A stretch of DNA of 64,000 nucleotides from Cytidiella melzeri (Eukaryota > Basidiomycota > Agaricomycetes > Polyporales > Irpicaceae): assembly GCA_022592445.1 (NCBI GenBank), contig JABYQR010000087.1:1-64000 (forward strand), read 5' to 3'. The notes under the pieces were generated by a model that ran no database searches, was not told where the DNA came from, and saw nothing but the letters and a program-made list of their open reading frames with translations. Every line of letters begins with the position of its first letter. Position 1 is the stretch's first letter. The position numbers and the translations under genes were made by a program. This document shows positions 12,083-23,600 of this stretch, piece by piece.

Positions 12083-14019
12083 TTATTTTTGCATGTAGTC
12101 AGCAAGCTTCTGCAGACGTTCTCCAGCATGACGAAGGGTATCAAGATCCTTGCAAAAAGCGAAACGGGCGTAATTCTCGCCAATGTCCACGTGTTCTGTG
12201 CAGTAAAACTAGTTCATAATTCAGTGCGTGCTAAGAAGGATAGATAGCACTGCGAAGCCTCTCCTTACCTCGCTGACAGGGATTGAAGAAACACCGATCT
12301 CCATTGCGATGAACCAGCATGCCCTGATAAGACACGTCAACAAGACAGTGGGCACAACGAGGAATTGAACCACTCACTTGAAATCTCGACCGCGCCCTTG
12401 CACGCTCTCAGGGAAAGGGTAATCCTCCGGCCATGTCAAACGCGAGATATCCTGTGATACCACTGATGAATACGTTCAAACATCGCGCACATGCCGTTCG
12501 TTACTCACCAACAAGAGGAAATACGTTCCCTCAGGAAGCGTGTATCGCGCTCCAATCCTATCAAAGGCGTCCACGAGGACTTGCCTGCGCTCAAGGTACT
12601 CTGTGCGTTGAGTTTCGATGAACTTGTGTTTCTGCATTTGCTCGAGACCGGCTGCAACGGCCTCCTGCAAGGGAGAGTTTGAACAAAATACGATACGCGT
12701 CGTCGCTGCGAGGGTAGGCTGCATAATCCAGGAGGGACCGATGAGCCAGCCAATTCGCCAGCCGGTTGCAGCGAACATCTCTGTCGTGATTGTTAGCTTA
12801 GTTTTGGATGATGGGGTCATGGCAGTGAGGGACGTACTGCCTGCTGACTGAACGGTGACTGTCCGATCCCACATGCCGGGGAGGGTGGCAAAGCGGATGT
12901 GTTCTCTGCCTTCAAACACAAGAGAATCATACTAGGGTGTGCGAGGGAAACAGGTCAGGCGTGATGAACTGTGCACGAGGCAAGATGATAGAGATGCTGA
13001 CCACTTCGTCCGAGATGACCATGAGATTGAACTCTTCCGCGAGTGCAGCGATCTGCTCAAGTTCTGCACGCGTGAAGACTTTGCCGACAGGGTTATGCGG
13101 AGTGTTGAGCATGATGATCTTTGTGCGAGGTGTGATGGCGCGGCTGGTGAAATCAAGTTCAAGTAAAGCAATAACACAACAAAGTCGTTCAAGACCTACC
13201 GGAGTTCTTCGAAATCAATCTTCCAGTCATCGCTGGTAGGTTTGAGCTTGGACAGGGCCGACTCTGGGTGAAGCGGAACGTATACAGGCTTGCCGCCATT
13301 GAACACGATGGATGCAAGATACTGGTCGAAGAACGGCTCAAACATGATGACTTCATCTCCAGGATCAATGAACGCAGTTAGAACGGCGTATTGACCTGCA
13401 TGGCCAGCGGACGATCGTTACTCTGTGCGCATGCAATGATGAAATGTGACCTGCTCACCTTCATTGGCGCCGCTTGTCACCAGTATCTCAGATTCAATGT
13501 CAAGCTCACGTCCTAATGCAGAGCTGAACACATCCTTGATGGCCTGACGCAGACGAGGTCTGCCCCTTGGATGTGAATAGTGGTTGGCAGTGACAGTGGC
13601 GAGAGCCTCGGTTGCAGCGTCTTTAATCCACTGAGGCGGAGAAAAGTTCATGTAACCTTGACCAAGGTTGATGCAGTCCGCCGGCAGATTTGCAGCACTG
13701 TAAATACAGTCAAAACATGCTGCATGTGTGGGTAAGGGTAGCATACACACTTGAAGATAGACCAGACGTCCTGGGCCAATGCGCGTCCGTCCTCGAGGCG
13801 CTGCGCGTGCCCGATGAGGTTTGTGCGCTTCTTGGCGACACCGTTCACACTGTTCGTGACCATTTTTCGTCTGTAGAGAGGTTGGGGGCTTGTGAAGGTC
13901 TTGAAGAGGGATTTTTGTAGGAGAGTGGTCGGAAGGGCTGGTATAAGACGAGTGAGACCGGTACAGGACACGAGTCCCCACGCCATGATCATGGAAGCTG
14001 TACCGAGCGCAAGCGCCAT
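12083..14019 (-). CDS. BNA3: Kynurenine aminotransferase-type class I PLP aminotransferase
   Basis: Fold-type I aminotransferase, closest to kynurenine-oxoglutarate/cysteine-conjugate beta-lyase enzymes (yeast Bna3), which make kynurenic acid from kynurenine. Visible: INLGQGYMNFSPPQWIKDA, HYSHPRGRPRLRQAI, LVTSGANEG, FEPFFDQYLAS, LNTPHNPVGKVFT and ISDEV. The PLP lysine is rebuilt across an intron: QSAG joins KMFAATGWRIGW, so Lys is present. The C-terminus ends YARFAF-type strand and GERLQKLADYMQK. The first Met at 14019 gives a hydrophobic/Arg-rich leader that may be a mitochondrial signal; a second Met near 13867 (MVTNSVNG) would give a cytosolic form. It is convergent with the helicase, 88 bp away. 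Confidence 0.85.
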
Positions 14020-14118
14020 GATAGCAGCTGAAGATCTCGTTCATCAATTACTCAAATCTTTGATGCTGTGCTTTGTAACTCAGTCCGTTACTCATTATTA
14101 TTTACCTCCGATGCTGCT

Positions 14119-14152
14119 CTTTTGTGCATCGCTGCTCGCCAATGCACAAAAG
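14119..14152. repeat. Perfect 11-bp inverted repeat with 12-nt loop
   Basis: Arms CTTTTGTGCAT (14119-14129) and ATGCACAAAAG (14142-14152), separated by 12 nt, about 100 bp upstream of the aminotransferase start. It could be a protein-binding dyad or a hairpin. Confidence 0.7.
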
Positions 14153-14311
14153 GCTTTGTACAACATCGTCTGACTATGCGTCGAATGTGCATTCTCAGCT
14201 TTGGCGAGCTCAGGGTTAGACTCGCACAAATCTTACCAATGGCAATTTTTAGATCCCATGCTTACTAGCACTGAAGCCTGTAACATCAGGGCCTCATCAA
14301 GTTTCAAAGCC

Positions 14312-14389
14312 GAACGCTGTACATCTCCTGCGCAATCTTCTGTACGTACCAAGCTAAGCAGAACGCTGTGCACCTCTTTCGCAATCTTC
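14312..14389. repeat. Diverged direct repeat, two 29-bp copies, 49-bp period
   Basis: 14312-14340 and 14361-14389 both begin GAACGCTGT and end GCAATCTTC and differ at only a few internal positions. A local duplication in non-coding DNA. Confidence 0.7.
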
Positions 14390-15090
14390 CGCAATGCTAT
14401 GTAACGCGAGCCTTGATCATGATGTGTTCCAACACTTCAAAGAGTGCTCTGCTCCGCCAGTGTCGGACACGCCGTAAGATTGAGCAGGAGAGTAATGCAC
14501 TCGAGTCCCGGTGCTGATCGTAGTCGGGGGATTACAACAGAGCAATGAGACATGGAATTTTCGCCGATGTAGTGAACGTACATTAGCCTCGCCTCAGATG
14601 TCGTGATCAGCAAAAGATGGGTATCTTGACAACACTTTCATTGGAGAGAAATCGCTGACTATGAAGCGCAAATACGCGTGGGGAAACCTGGCATCGCCGT
14701 GCTAGTCGAGGCGACCAGAGGTATCGCGGCCCAGCCGCTCTTACAGTTTATTGACCCGGCTGACCAATATTGGGAGGCGTCAGGCATGCGTCTATTCCGA
14801 ATCAGTCAGCGCGGCAAAAGTCTCAGTCGTACGATGAACTCACCGTCTGTGTCAACCGACTAGGCTGCTACGTTCATTCATTGCAAGCCTGTGGCCGACA
14901 CCAACGCTAAAGAGTTGTGTGAGCTATATGAGCGAGTGTAGTACAGCCGCCATGGTGAGCTTGGCTATCCGAAATGATTGATTAGTCAAGGTTTGAGTCC
15001 AGGATGCAGTTCAGATCGAAAAGGGATGAAGAGTCGAGTGCCTGTTTGAAGGCTGAATGAGCAGCGCAGGAAAGAGGAGGAGGTAACAGG

Positions 15091-15112
15091 TGGTAGCCCA
15101 GTGGTAGCCCAG
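15091..15112. repeat. 11-bp tandem repeat, two copies
   Basis: TGGTAGCCCAG occurs twice without a gap. Probably a small slippage product. Confidence 0.7.
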
Positions 15113-17881
15113 CAATCGACAGCATCCTACAACAAAGAGGAAATGACATACTTGTACACACTGAGTGATTAAACATCACAAACACGCTGTGGTGTGCCAA
15201 GAGAAAGTGAGATGGAATTTTCAGGAGAGACAAGAATGTCAATCTCGTGTTTTTCAATACCCCGGCGCGGCGAAGGGTAGCTGGAGAGCGAATTCGTTTC
15301 AACGTAGTGCCAAAGCATGCTGCACCATGGTAGCTGGTTGGCATGAGAAAGCTAACCCATAGACGGAGCGTACCATGCTTGAGCTGCATCAGATTTGCAA
15401 TACCAGTGTGAGAATCACACCATCGTGAACCCCCAAGCTTTGTGGCTCGGCGCCATCGTCGTCGAACACTTGCATGCGCATACAGCTTTGCAGCTTGCGA
15501 TAAGCCTCAGCGCGCCGTGTGGCTTGGTAGAAAATGGGGAAAGGGTGGATAGAGACCATCACAATCTAAATCGACGTGTAGTTGGCGTGCACAACCCTTA
15601 ACGCTTGAGATTGTCCTCGTATGCTCCTCAACACATCCTGGCAGAGATAATGAGCATTCTCGAACGTATTCCACGCTAGAAGGTCATGCGATGGTGTAAC
15701 GGATCATCAATGGAAGCAGGTGTGAGCGAGGTTTGGGGGCAGGTGCACCCGATGAAGGCATTTGTGTTGTGGTGGACGCGCTTCATGAACGGGGGCGTAA
15801 TAGTTATGATGTGACTGCGGTCGGACAGGCACACTAAATCATCAATAGGCCGTGAGTTGATGTACTTGAGCCGAATACATTTATCGTACCGTGTTCATTC
15901 AGGTCCGTTGTATCAAATCACGCGATGCTGTCCGCTATTATGAAGAGGAAGCTTTTGAAACTCGGAATCTGTGACGCACTTGGTAAGCTCAAGCATGTGC
16001 ATGGGATGAGTAAGACATACACTTACTTCCCATCTGCCGCACGATTGACATCTGAGTATGCAGGGAAACGAGCTGTACATCTTCACTGACATGTTCGACA
16101 ATACTGAGCGGTTTGCTGCGGTGCTGCCCAGATAGCGAGTTTCCGCCACCAGAGGCTCCAAAGCAGGCTTTGGTATCTACTTACGGTCGGAGGTGAATGT
16201 GAATCAGTCCACAAGAGCGGTCCGGACAAGAAGATCTTCCGAAAACCACCAATTATAGAATATAGAGCAAGATAAGTCAGCCAGACGACATTGCAGCGGG
16301 TCAAGCTCGCTCTCAGAGAGGACCATAGTGGCGAGTCAAAGCGGGCGAGAGACATGTAAGGAAATGAGATTGCCACGGGTTTGAAGTTGTGGTCTATCTT
16401 CGGCTGTTTTCTGTCCGCAATGTTCGCCTCGAGATCAGGTAGAGTGCGTTGGCTGTAGCAGGTGATTTATGTGTGGTTGCAAGCTATTCATGGACACGCG
16501 TCAGACGATTCGATGGTGTACAGAGGCCGCCGGCATGCTCACTTTGATAAGTCCGAGTAGATCGTGCGGCTGAGCTACTCTGTGGTCTGGATATCATTGG
16601 AGGATACAGCAAGATTCAATGAGACCAAACGAGATATTTCTTCCCATGCAAGACGGACGTACTCGTGTTCACGTATTAGATTATTGTGCTGCATGTTGGC
16701 CCTTGGCACTGATAGTCCGCGAAATGTGCGGTCGATTATGTGGTTGTGCTCAGACAAGAAAATCACAGTCCCGCGCGACGACCTGAGGGTTTGTTGAAGT
16801 TGACGATGAACATGGAATATGTCACGGTCACGGCTGGGTGTATTATCAGATAACTTGTCTGGTTCGTCACATCAATTCGGAGTTGATCCTCCCTCCGTCA
16901 CCCACGCGGAACGTGTTGTACTCCTCCTTCATCCCTGCTCTCGAGAGACATGACAACCATCCATCGTCTCGTCCCGAACGCACACCTATGTGCGCTGTAT
17001 TGAATCATATAAACCGCGACAACCGGAAAGTCTTATCACCACAGCTATGCCACGCTGGTCCGTCGGGCATCATCGTGGCTCACGCCAGTGCCCTCGCGTA
17101 AGGCCAGCTATGCTATGCTACCTTCAAGCCAGTGGGCTGCTTCCATCATGAAGGTGCGTGTACAGGTCTTCGATGGCAGCACACGTAGAGATTAACATGT
17201 TTCTATGGAATTCGCTAGTAAATTTCGCGGACCGAGCGCATTGCCCCATCGCATCCTTCCATGTGGACCTTGCTGGCATATCCAAATTGTCACCCTATGT
17301 CCGCTCGTATGAGTAGCATAGCATGTCATAGACCTATTAGCAACTCCTTGGTATAAACTCAATTCACTTCAAATTCAGCTTTTTAACTGTGCTACTTTTT
17401 GCGTTAGCATGTGGTTGTAGTAAATGATTTTGCTCTTCCGAAGGCTCAAGCTCTCCCCCGACCTGGTGCCGAAACAGAACCGCGACGCTCCATGAATTGG
17501 TATGTATGTTCATTCATGATCCACTCTTTTTGGCAGCTTAACAAGCTCAAATTTGAGTTAGATGCCTTGTCATTCAATCCTGATATTCCTCCCCACACCG
17601 TTCTAGGGTCGAATATCCGAATATTCGAAGACATTTCGCCATCTTCCTTTGCTTCAACCCTGTCCGCGCCTTTTTGACATCGATGCCGGATTCCTCGCGG
17701 TCCACATGCGCCGTGATTCTGTCGAGCTCCGTCGTCACTTGCGCTGAGTGTGCGGTCATGCCTAGCACTGCTCGTCCGCGCGGTGGGCTGTTTTCGCGAA
17801 ACATACCTTCCAAATCCTTCAGGTGTGGTCAAACGCTGGTTCATCCTCCAGCTTCTTCTCAGTCGCAGGCGGCATGAGGTC

Positions 17882-17889
17882 TATAAATA
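17882..17889 (+). promoter_or_regulatory. TATA box of the ferric reductase gene
   Basis: TATAAATA ends 58 nt before the ATG at 17948, implying a short 5' leader. Confidence 0.6.
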
Positions 17890-17947
17890 CGAGGCCCTGT
17901 TGGGCTATGTTCCCTAGCTTTGCTCGTTGATCTCTCCTCGCTCTGCA

Positions 17948-20259
17948 ATGGACTCTTCTATCCTCATTGCTGCCACCCCCACCATGGCTGACAGGCTGCT
18001 GAAGGCGCAGCAACAGCGCAAATACGTCCGGGACCTCTGGATCTTCCTCGCCAGCGTCGTGGCTTTCCTTGCCGTTGTTCGTGCCACTCGTCTTCTGCTG
18101 TCCCTTGTATTTTCAGCCAAGCGCATCAGCGCTGCGGTCGACTCTTCCCCTCACGCCACTCCCCCAGAGAAGAGCGACCCCGAGGCGATCAACAAACAAC
18201 AGACCGGCAAAATGTGTTTGAGACGATTGCCCGTTGCACTTGGCTCTGCCTTCAGGGTACTTGCATTCCGGCTGAGCATTCCTATCGGTCCTGGTTCCAA
18301 GGCAACTGTAGCTGAACTGCTCTTCATCTTCGGATACATTGCCGTGATGCTCATCCTGTGCTTCGTCGACAGTGAGTTTTCCTCCTTAAGACGGCATCAA
18401 GACTTTCAATGTTGACCGCTGCGTTGTTGATGATCAGCGAAGGGCCTGAACTTCATCTTCTGGGAAGACAGGGCGGCACATCTCGCGTCGTGCCAGTTGC
18501 CCCTGATCGTCGCTTTGGCAGGGAAGAACAACATCATATCATGTATGTTCATGTCGACGTCCACATTACATCTTTTGTACTGATCAATACGCGTTGCGTA
18601 GTCTTTACTGGCGTGTCTCATGAGAAAGTAAGATGTCGATACCTCTCCCCCATGATGCTTTTCTAACTCGAGATAACAGCTGAACATCCTTCACCGTGCA
18701 GCAGCACGCACATGTCTTCTCTTCTTGTGGATACACGCCATAACTCGCGCGTCAGAGGGGTATGTACTGTTACGGCCTTATCGCTGAAACTGTCTCAATC
18801 CCTTCCTAGTCTTCCAGAGAAGTTCGACTTAACACATGGATGGATGCGTTGTGGTGCTACTGGTCTCGTAGCATTCACGCTTGCCACCATCCTCTCCGTG
18901 CGCCCCATTCGTAACATCGCCTTCGAGTTCTTCTTGATCTCACATATCATCCTTATCGGGTAAGTAATTCTTAGCCACAACATGGCGATCATGCTGTCAC
19001 ATGAGACTACTGATACCGGTTCGACAGCATCTTCCTCGTCTGCGGGTACCTACACACACGCGAAGTCGAGTACGTTGCAGTATCTCTCTTCTATATAGAA
19101 TACTCATCGTAGCCCTCACACCGGCAGGTTCGGCGATTACATCTGGCCCGCCCTTGTCATTTGGGCCTTTGATCGCATACTTCGAGGCGCGCGTCTCTTG
19201 TGGAATAACAGGTTCAAAACCTCGGGAGACCACCACGAGTGCAAAGCGACTGTCGAGCTGCTCTCCTCTGATACAGTCCGCCTCACCTTGCGACGCAAAT
19301 TCAACTGGCGCCCTGGCCAGCACGCCTACGTTGTGCTCCCCACCGTCTCCACTCTTCCAACTGAAGCACACCCGTTTACAATTGCTAGCATTTCGAGCAA
19401 GCTTGATGGAAGCGAGGCAGCCTTCGGAGAGGAGAGAGACGTGACCTTTATCATCAGGGGACGCGAAGGCTTCACCGGAAGGCTTAGAGAGCACGCAAAA
19501 GATCGTAAAACTGCGATAGTACCGGCGTTCGTGGATGGTCCATATGGATGCCCACCTGATCTCACGCGGTTTTCGACGTCCATTCTTCTTGCAGGCGGTT
19601 CTGGTGTATCTTACACGCTCCCATTGTTGCTTGACATCGTCAGTAAAGCAAGGGCGAATAAGTCGGCGGCAAAGAGGGTGATCTTCGTTTGGGCCGTTCG
19701 GGATCCAGGTAAGACACATGCATACGCAGCATATGATTAGCGGCTGACCATGCCGTCTTTTCTGTGTTTGTAGATCATATCGAATGGATATCCAAGGTCC
19801 TCACTGAAGCTCTCGTCGCCGCGCAACCAACACAGCTCCAGGTTGTCGCAAAATTGTACATCACTGGCCCATCATCTCCTACCGCTGAACATCAACATAG
19901 CGCATCTGACTCCGACTCTCTCGGGAGCTCGAGTCCAGAGAGCCCAACCTTGGAGAAAGAAGGGAAGCTTCCGTTTTTCCACGAGCTGCAGATTGCACAC
20001 GGACGACCGAGCGTGAAGAAGATCTTGCAGGAAGAGATTTCCTGCGCATTGGGCTCCGTCTCTGTCGATGGTAAGCTCCATCCTTTGCGCACAACAATGT
20101 CAGGTAGCTCACGGCAAGCTTTTTGCAGTCGCTGGTCCCTCTGGATTATCACAGTCAGTAGCGAGAGTTCTCGCGTCTGACATTACGAGCCCGCTGAGCG
20201 TGCTTCGGGGCATGCCTGCAGTGACGCTGCACACAGAAACATTTGGCATGACGAAATAA
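17948..20259 (+). CDS. Ferric/cupric reductase-like transmembrane flavocytochrome (FRE/NOX superfamily)
   Basis: Plasma-membrane reductase moving electrons from NADPH through FAD and two hemes to extracellular Fe(III)/Cu(II). MDSSILIAATPTMADR precedes a first membrane helix (WIFLASVVAFLAVV). Further helices include FIFGYIAVMLILCFVDS, LPLIVALAGKNNIIS, HEKLNILHRAAARTCLLFLW with a downstream His, and FEFFLISHIILIG with a later His, consistent with paired heme ligands. FAD site: HPFTIAS. NADPH sites: GGSGVSYTLPLLL and the C-terminal VAGPSGLSQSV. The last normally reads CGP; here Ala replaces the Cys, and the usual closing aromatic segment is replaced by a short tail (TFGMTK). A Ser-rich acidic linker (about 19860-19970) lies between the nucleotide-binding halves. 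No iron permease or multicopper oxidase lies next to it. Confidence 0.85.
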
Positions 20260-20647
20260 ATCTTGTTCACTATGCCTTGTGTATTACGCCCTTTCACGGT
20301 ACCTTTATGACTTGTATCTTGCGCTCAGTAGAGCTAGATCTATAGACATTCTTCTCGTAAACTACGGAACTTACACCTCGTATGCGTTGACCACTCTCAT
20401 GAAGTCAAAGCGCATGTCGATAACCCAATCAATATTACGGCTGATCATGAACGAAGTTGAACGCATTCCTTTTCCGGCTGTAATATGAGCTATCAAATTC
20501 TTAAAGCCACCGCGCCGCTAGGACCGTACTCAATGGGCGTCTATAGCCTCATAAATCGTCACACTCTCAAGCTTCAACTTCAACTTTGGTCGTCTGCCTC
20601 TCCGCGACCACTACTTGCGTTCAACATTCACATCTAAGGTGTGTAGT
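20260..20647. other. Intergenic region upstream of the FYVE-RING gene
   Basis: No gene seen. An ATAAAT stretch near 20551, about 95 nt upstream of the ATG at 20648, is a possible weak TATA element. Confidence 0.45.
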
Positions 20648-23600
20648 ATGAGCGAGGAAGACTTGTCTGCTACGCTTCATCCTCTTCAGACCATTGAAGA
20701 GTACGTGTCATTCAATTTTATTGATTCCTTATGCAAGGTCATGACAGGACGTCTTGTCTTCTTATGTAGGGTCCCAAGTACTGCCACCTCCAATGCAACA
20801 TCCCCAAACCCCGCAATGCACAGCGAAGAATCGGACGAGGAAGAATTTGTATACCCTGGGACTGGAGACGGCGAAAGCGAAAGCGAATGCACAACAGCAT
20901 ATTCCTTCCATGAGCAAGCACACGAGGAGGAACCAGGAGACTCATTTGTATATCCAGGTGTACAAGAGCTCATCGAGATTCCTCACCAGGAGCACTCTGA
21001 GCTTGCAAAGAATCTCCCCACGCCGCCTTCATTCGACCCAGCATTGGAGCTTGAGCTACCCTCTGTACCGTCTGCACCACCGTCAGAGGTAGTAACTCAG
21101 CCACCTGTCACTATTATCAGGCCACCATCGTTACCACCAGCTCAAGCACCTACTCCCAAGAGCCACCCTACGCCTGCGCAGTTAGAAGCTATTCAGGCTG
21201 CTGCAGCCAACGGAGACTTGAACCAACTGCAACAGTTGTTCCGAAGCGCGTTGCAGATGGGCGAGCTGGAACCATTCGCCTTGGCCAATGACGCGTCACC
21301 GCGGACGGGTCTGACTGCGTTGCATGCTGCTGCTAGTCGTGGACATTTGGAGGTCGTAAAATGGCGTACGTTTTTGTTGTTCATTTTGCCCACGGCATCC
21401 TAACTGAAGGAATGCATACAGTCGTACAGGAGTGCGGTGCTATCCCTGATATTGAGGACAAGGAGGGAGAAGTGAGTACATTTGATCTGCATTCGAACAT
21501 GTACTCGACATATAATTCGACCCTCGTAGACTGCTCTGCATAAAGCTGCGCTCCTTGGACACCTTTCGATTGTCACGTATCTATTACCTGATCACGCAGA
21601 CGTGCAAGCTCAAGATAACGATGGATGGACCGCGCTACACAATGCCTGTTCCAAGGTATGCGTGTGATATAATGCCCTGGTCACATCTCTCATGTTTTGC
21701 AGGGTTACTTGGACATCGTTCGTTGGCTATGTGAACATGGAGGGGCTACCGCTGAATACAGCGATGCTCCTGGTGTAGACGTGAGAAGTAAAGGTGGCTG
21801 GACTCCCCTCAGTAAGTGAAATAAATTGCATTTTCCGCTGGGTGTGTCTTTCTGAGTGCTCACAGTGAACGCTGCCTCAAAGGGGCATTTACCTGTTGTA
21901 CTCTACTTATTAAGCAAGCAGTCGGCAGATCCCTTAGTTAGGAATAACTGGGGCGAAACCGCGTACGACGTCGCAGCTGCGGTATTCGAAGTTTGGATCT
22001 GCGAGGTCATTCCTGATGATATCAGCACCGCAAGTGGCTCGACTCACTTGTTCTGTAGGTCCTTCAGAAGGCCGAGGCCGAGAAATGGCGTGGCACCACA
22101 GTCCCATATAATCCCCTAGCAGTACATACCACCGTGCCCTTGATTCTTTATGAACATCAGCGCCTCGACATGCGAGTGAAAACGCTGGCTGTTTCCGGCG
22201 GATATCCAAAGTTCTCTGCGTCTGGGCTCGGTCGACGCGGAAGACGCGCTCCGTTTGAGCTCAGATTACCGTCGTCGGATGAAGAGAATGGGAAGAGGAC
22301 ACTCCCAGCGTGGCGTAGCGACGTTCACCTCCCTCTCCGTAACGAGCCATTTGCATTACCGCCCCCGGGTGCCAACATTGCAACCAGGGAAGGGGCGGAG
22401 AGGAGTCATTTTTGGTTGTACGTCGCTTTGATTCGAACCGCAATGCTGTTTCCCTGACTTGTCTCTCAGGTCCGACTGGACACTAGATGTCACGCATCCT
22501 GGAGTCGACGCTGATGAAGGTTGGCAGTATGCGCAGTCATTCGGCGAGGCCGACGATCGGTGGACTGCGGAACAGCCAGTGCAGTTGCAGCGCCTGTTGA
22601 AAGGAAGCGGTGCCCTTGCCGCTGGCTTGGGAAGCGGGAGCTCATCTCGAAGCAACGGCAGCTCGGGATCACGAGCTGGGACGCAGTCTTGGGTGAGACG
22701 CCGACGCTGGGTAAGAGTCATGCGTCGTCGATTAGACATACCGCCTCTGCCATTCACGCAGCCGGATGGCAATATGTACCACCTGGATGCCGATGGTACC
22801 ATGATACCTTACCAAGACACCGAATCTCAAGAATTTGACGGCTCTGAAGGACAGGAGCTTGGCTTTATGCCAAGTAGCGGTCTATCTGCTGCACAGGATT
22901 ATGTTGCTCGAGCGCGGTATCTCGCCGGCACGTTTAATGATGCGGAGTCGTCGCTTGATCCTCGCTCTGGTATCGAGGCTCGTCGTGCCATTGCAAAGCT
23001 TGAAAGAGCCACTGCCGAACTTAGGCAAGGCATTCTCGGTGCGTAGTGTTTTTGTGAGCGATATGCAAACTGGACTCAGCTTTTGATAGGTGATGGTGAT
23101 GCCGATAGAAAGACTCAGGCAGAGGTTTTGTTGAATGCTTATAGTAGAGACCTTGAGCGCAGGCGACTAGCTGCTGGTGCTCAAGGCTTTCTGATATCTG
23201 GCGACGGTAAGTCTATGTCTAATGCTTTATGGGGTGTGTTACAAACAGTCAACAGACGGTGATGACCTCGATGAAGATGACTCAGACGAAGAATTTTACT
23301 ATCCGGGGTCTACTCCTGGAGCCAAACCTCGTCCTCTTTCGATCAGATCAACAACTACGGACTATTTCCAAAGAGCTCCGTCTCGTGGGCCTGCTGATCT
23401 AACGCCTCAGTTGTCGCAAGCACCCGAATTCCGCGTACCCACACACGAGGCACCGCAGAAGGTTCTTAGCCCGCGATGGACACCACCCACGCCACATTCT
23501 TTACATGCCCAATGGGAACGAGATGAAACCGTCAGCACATGTCGATCATGTATGCGAAGATTCAGCTTCATCACGCGGAGAGTATGTTTTTGTCAAGTAT

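Larger units (their letters stand above)
14020..17947. other. Gene-poor interval, no supported gene
   Basis: Nearly 4 kb with only short ORFs on both strands. Minus-strand ORFs at 15913-16161 and 16083-16376 have hydrophobic stretches but could not be joined into a recognisable family. The interval holds a perfect inverted repeat, a diverged direct repeat and an 11-bp tandem repeat (listed separately). No terminal repeats, target-site duplications, reverse transcriptase or transposase motifs were seen. Confidence 0.55.

Noticed and set aside
14020..17947. Transposon or retroelement in the gene-poor interval
   Set aside because: No terminal repeats, target-site duplication, reverse transcriptase, integrase or transposase motifs seen.
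20846..20960. Atg8-interacting (LIR) motifs at FVYPG
   Set aside because: The W/Y/F-x-x-L/I/V spacing is not met.
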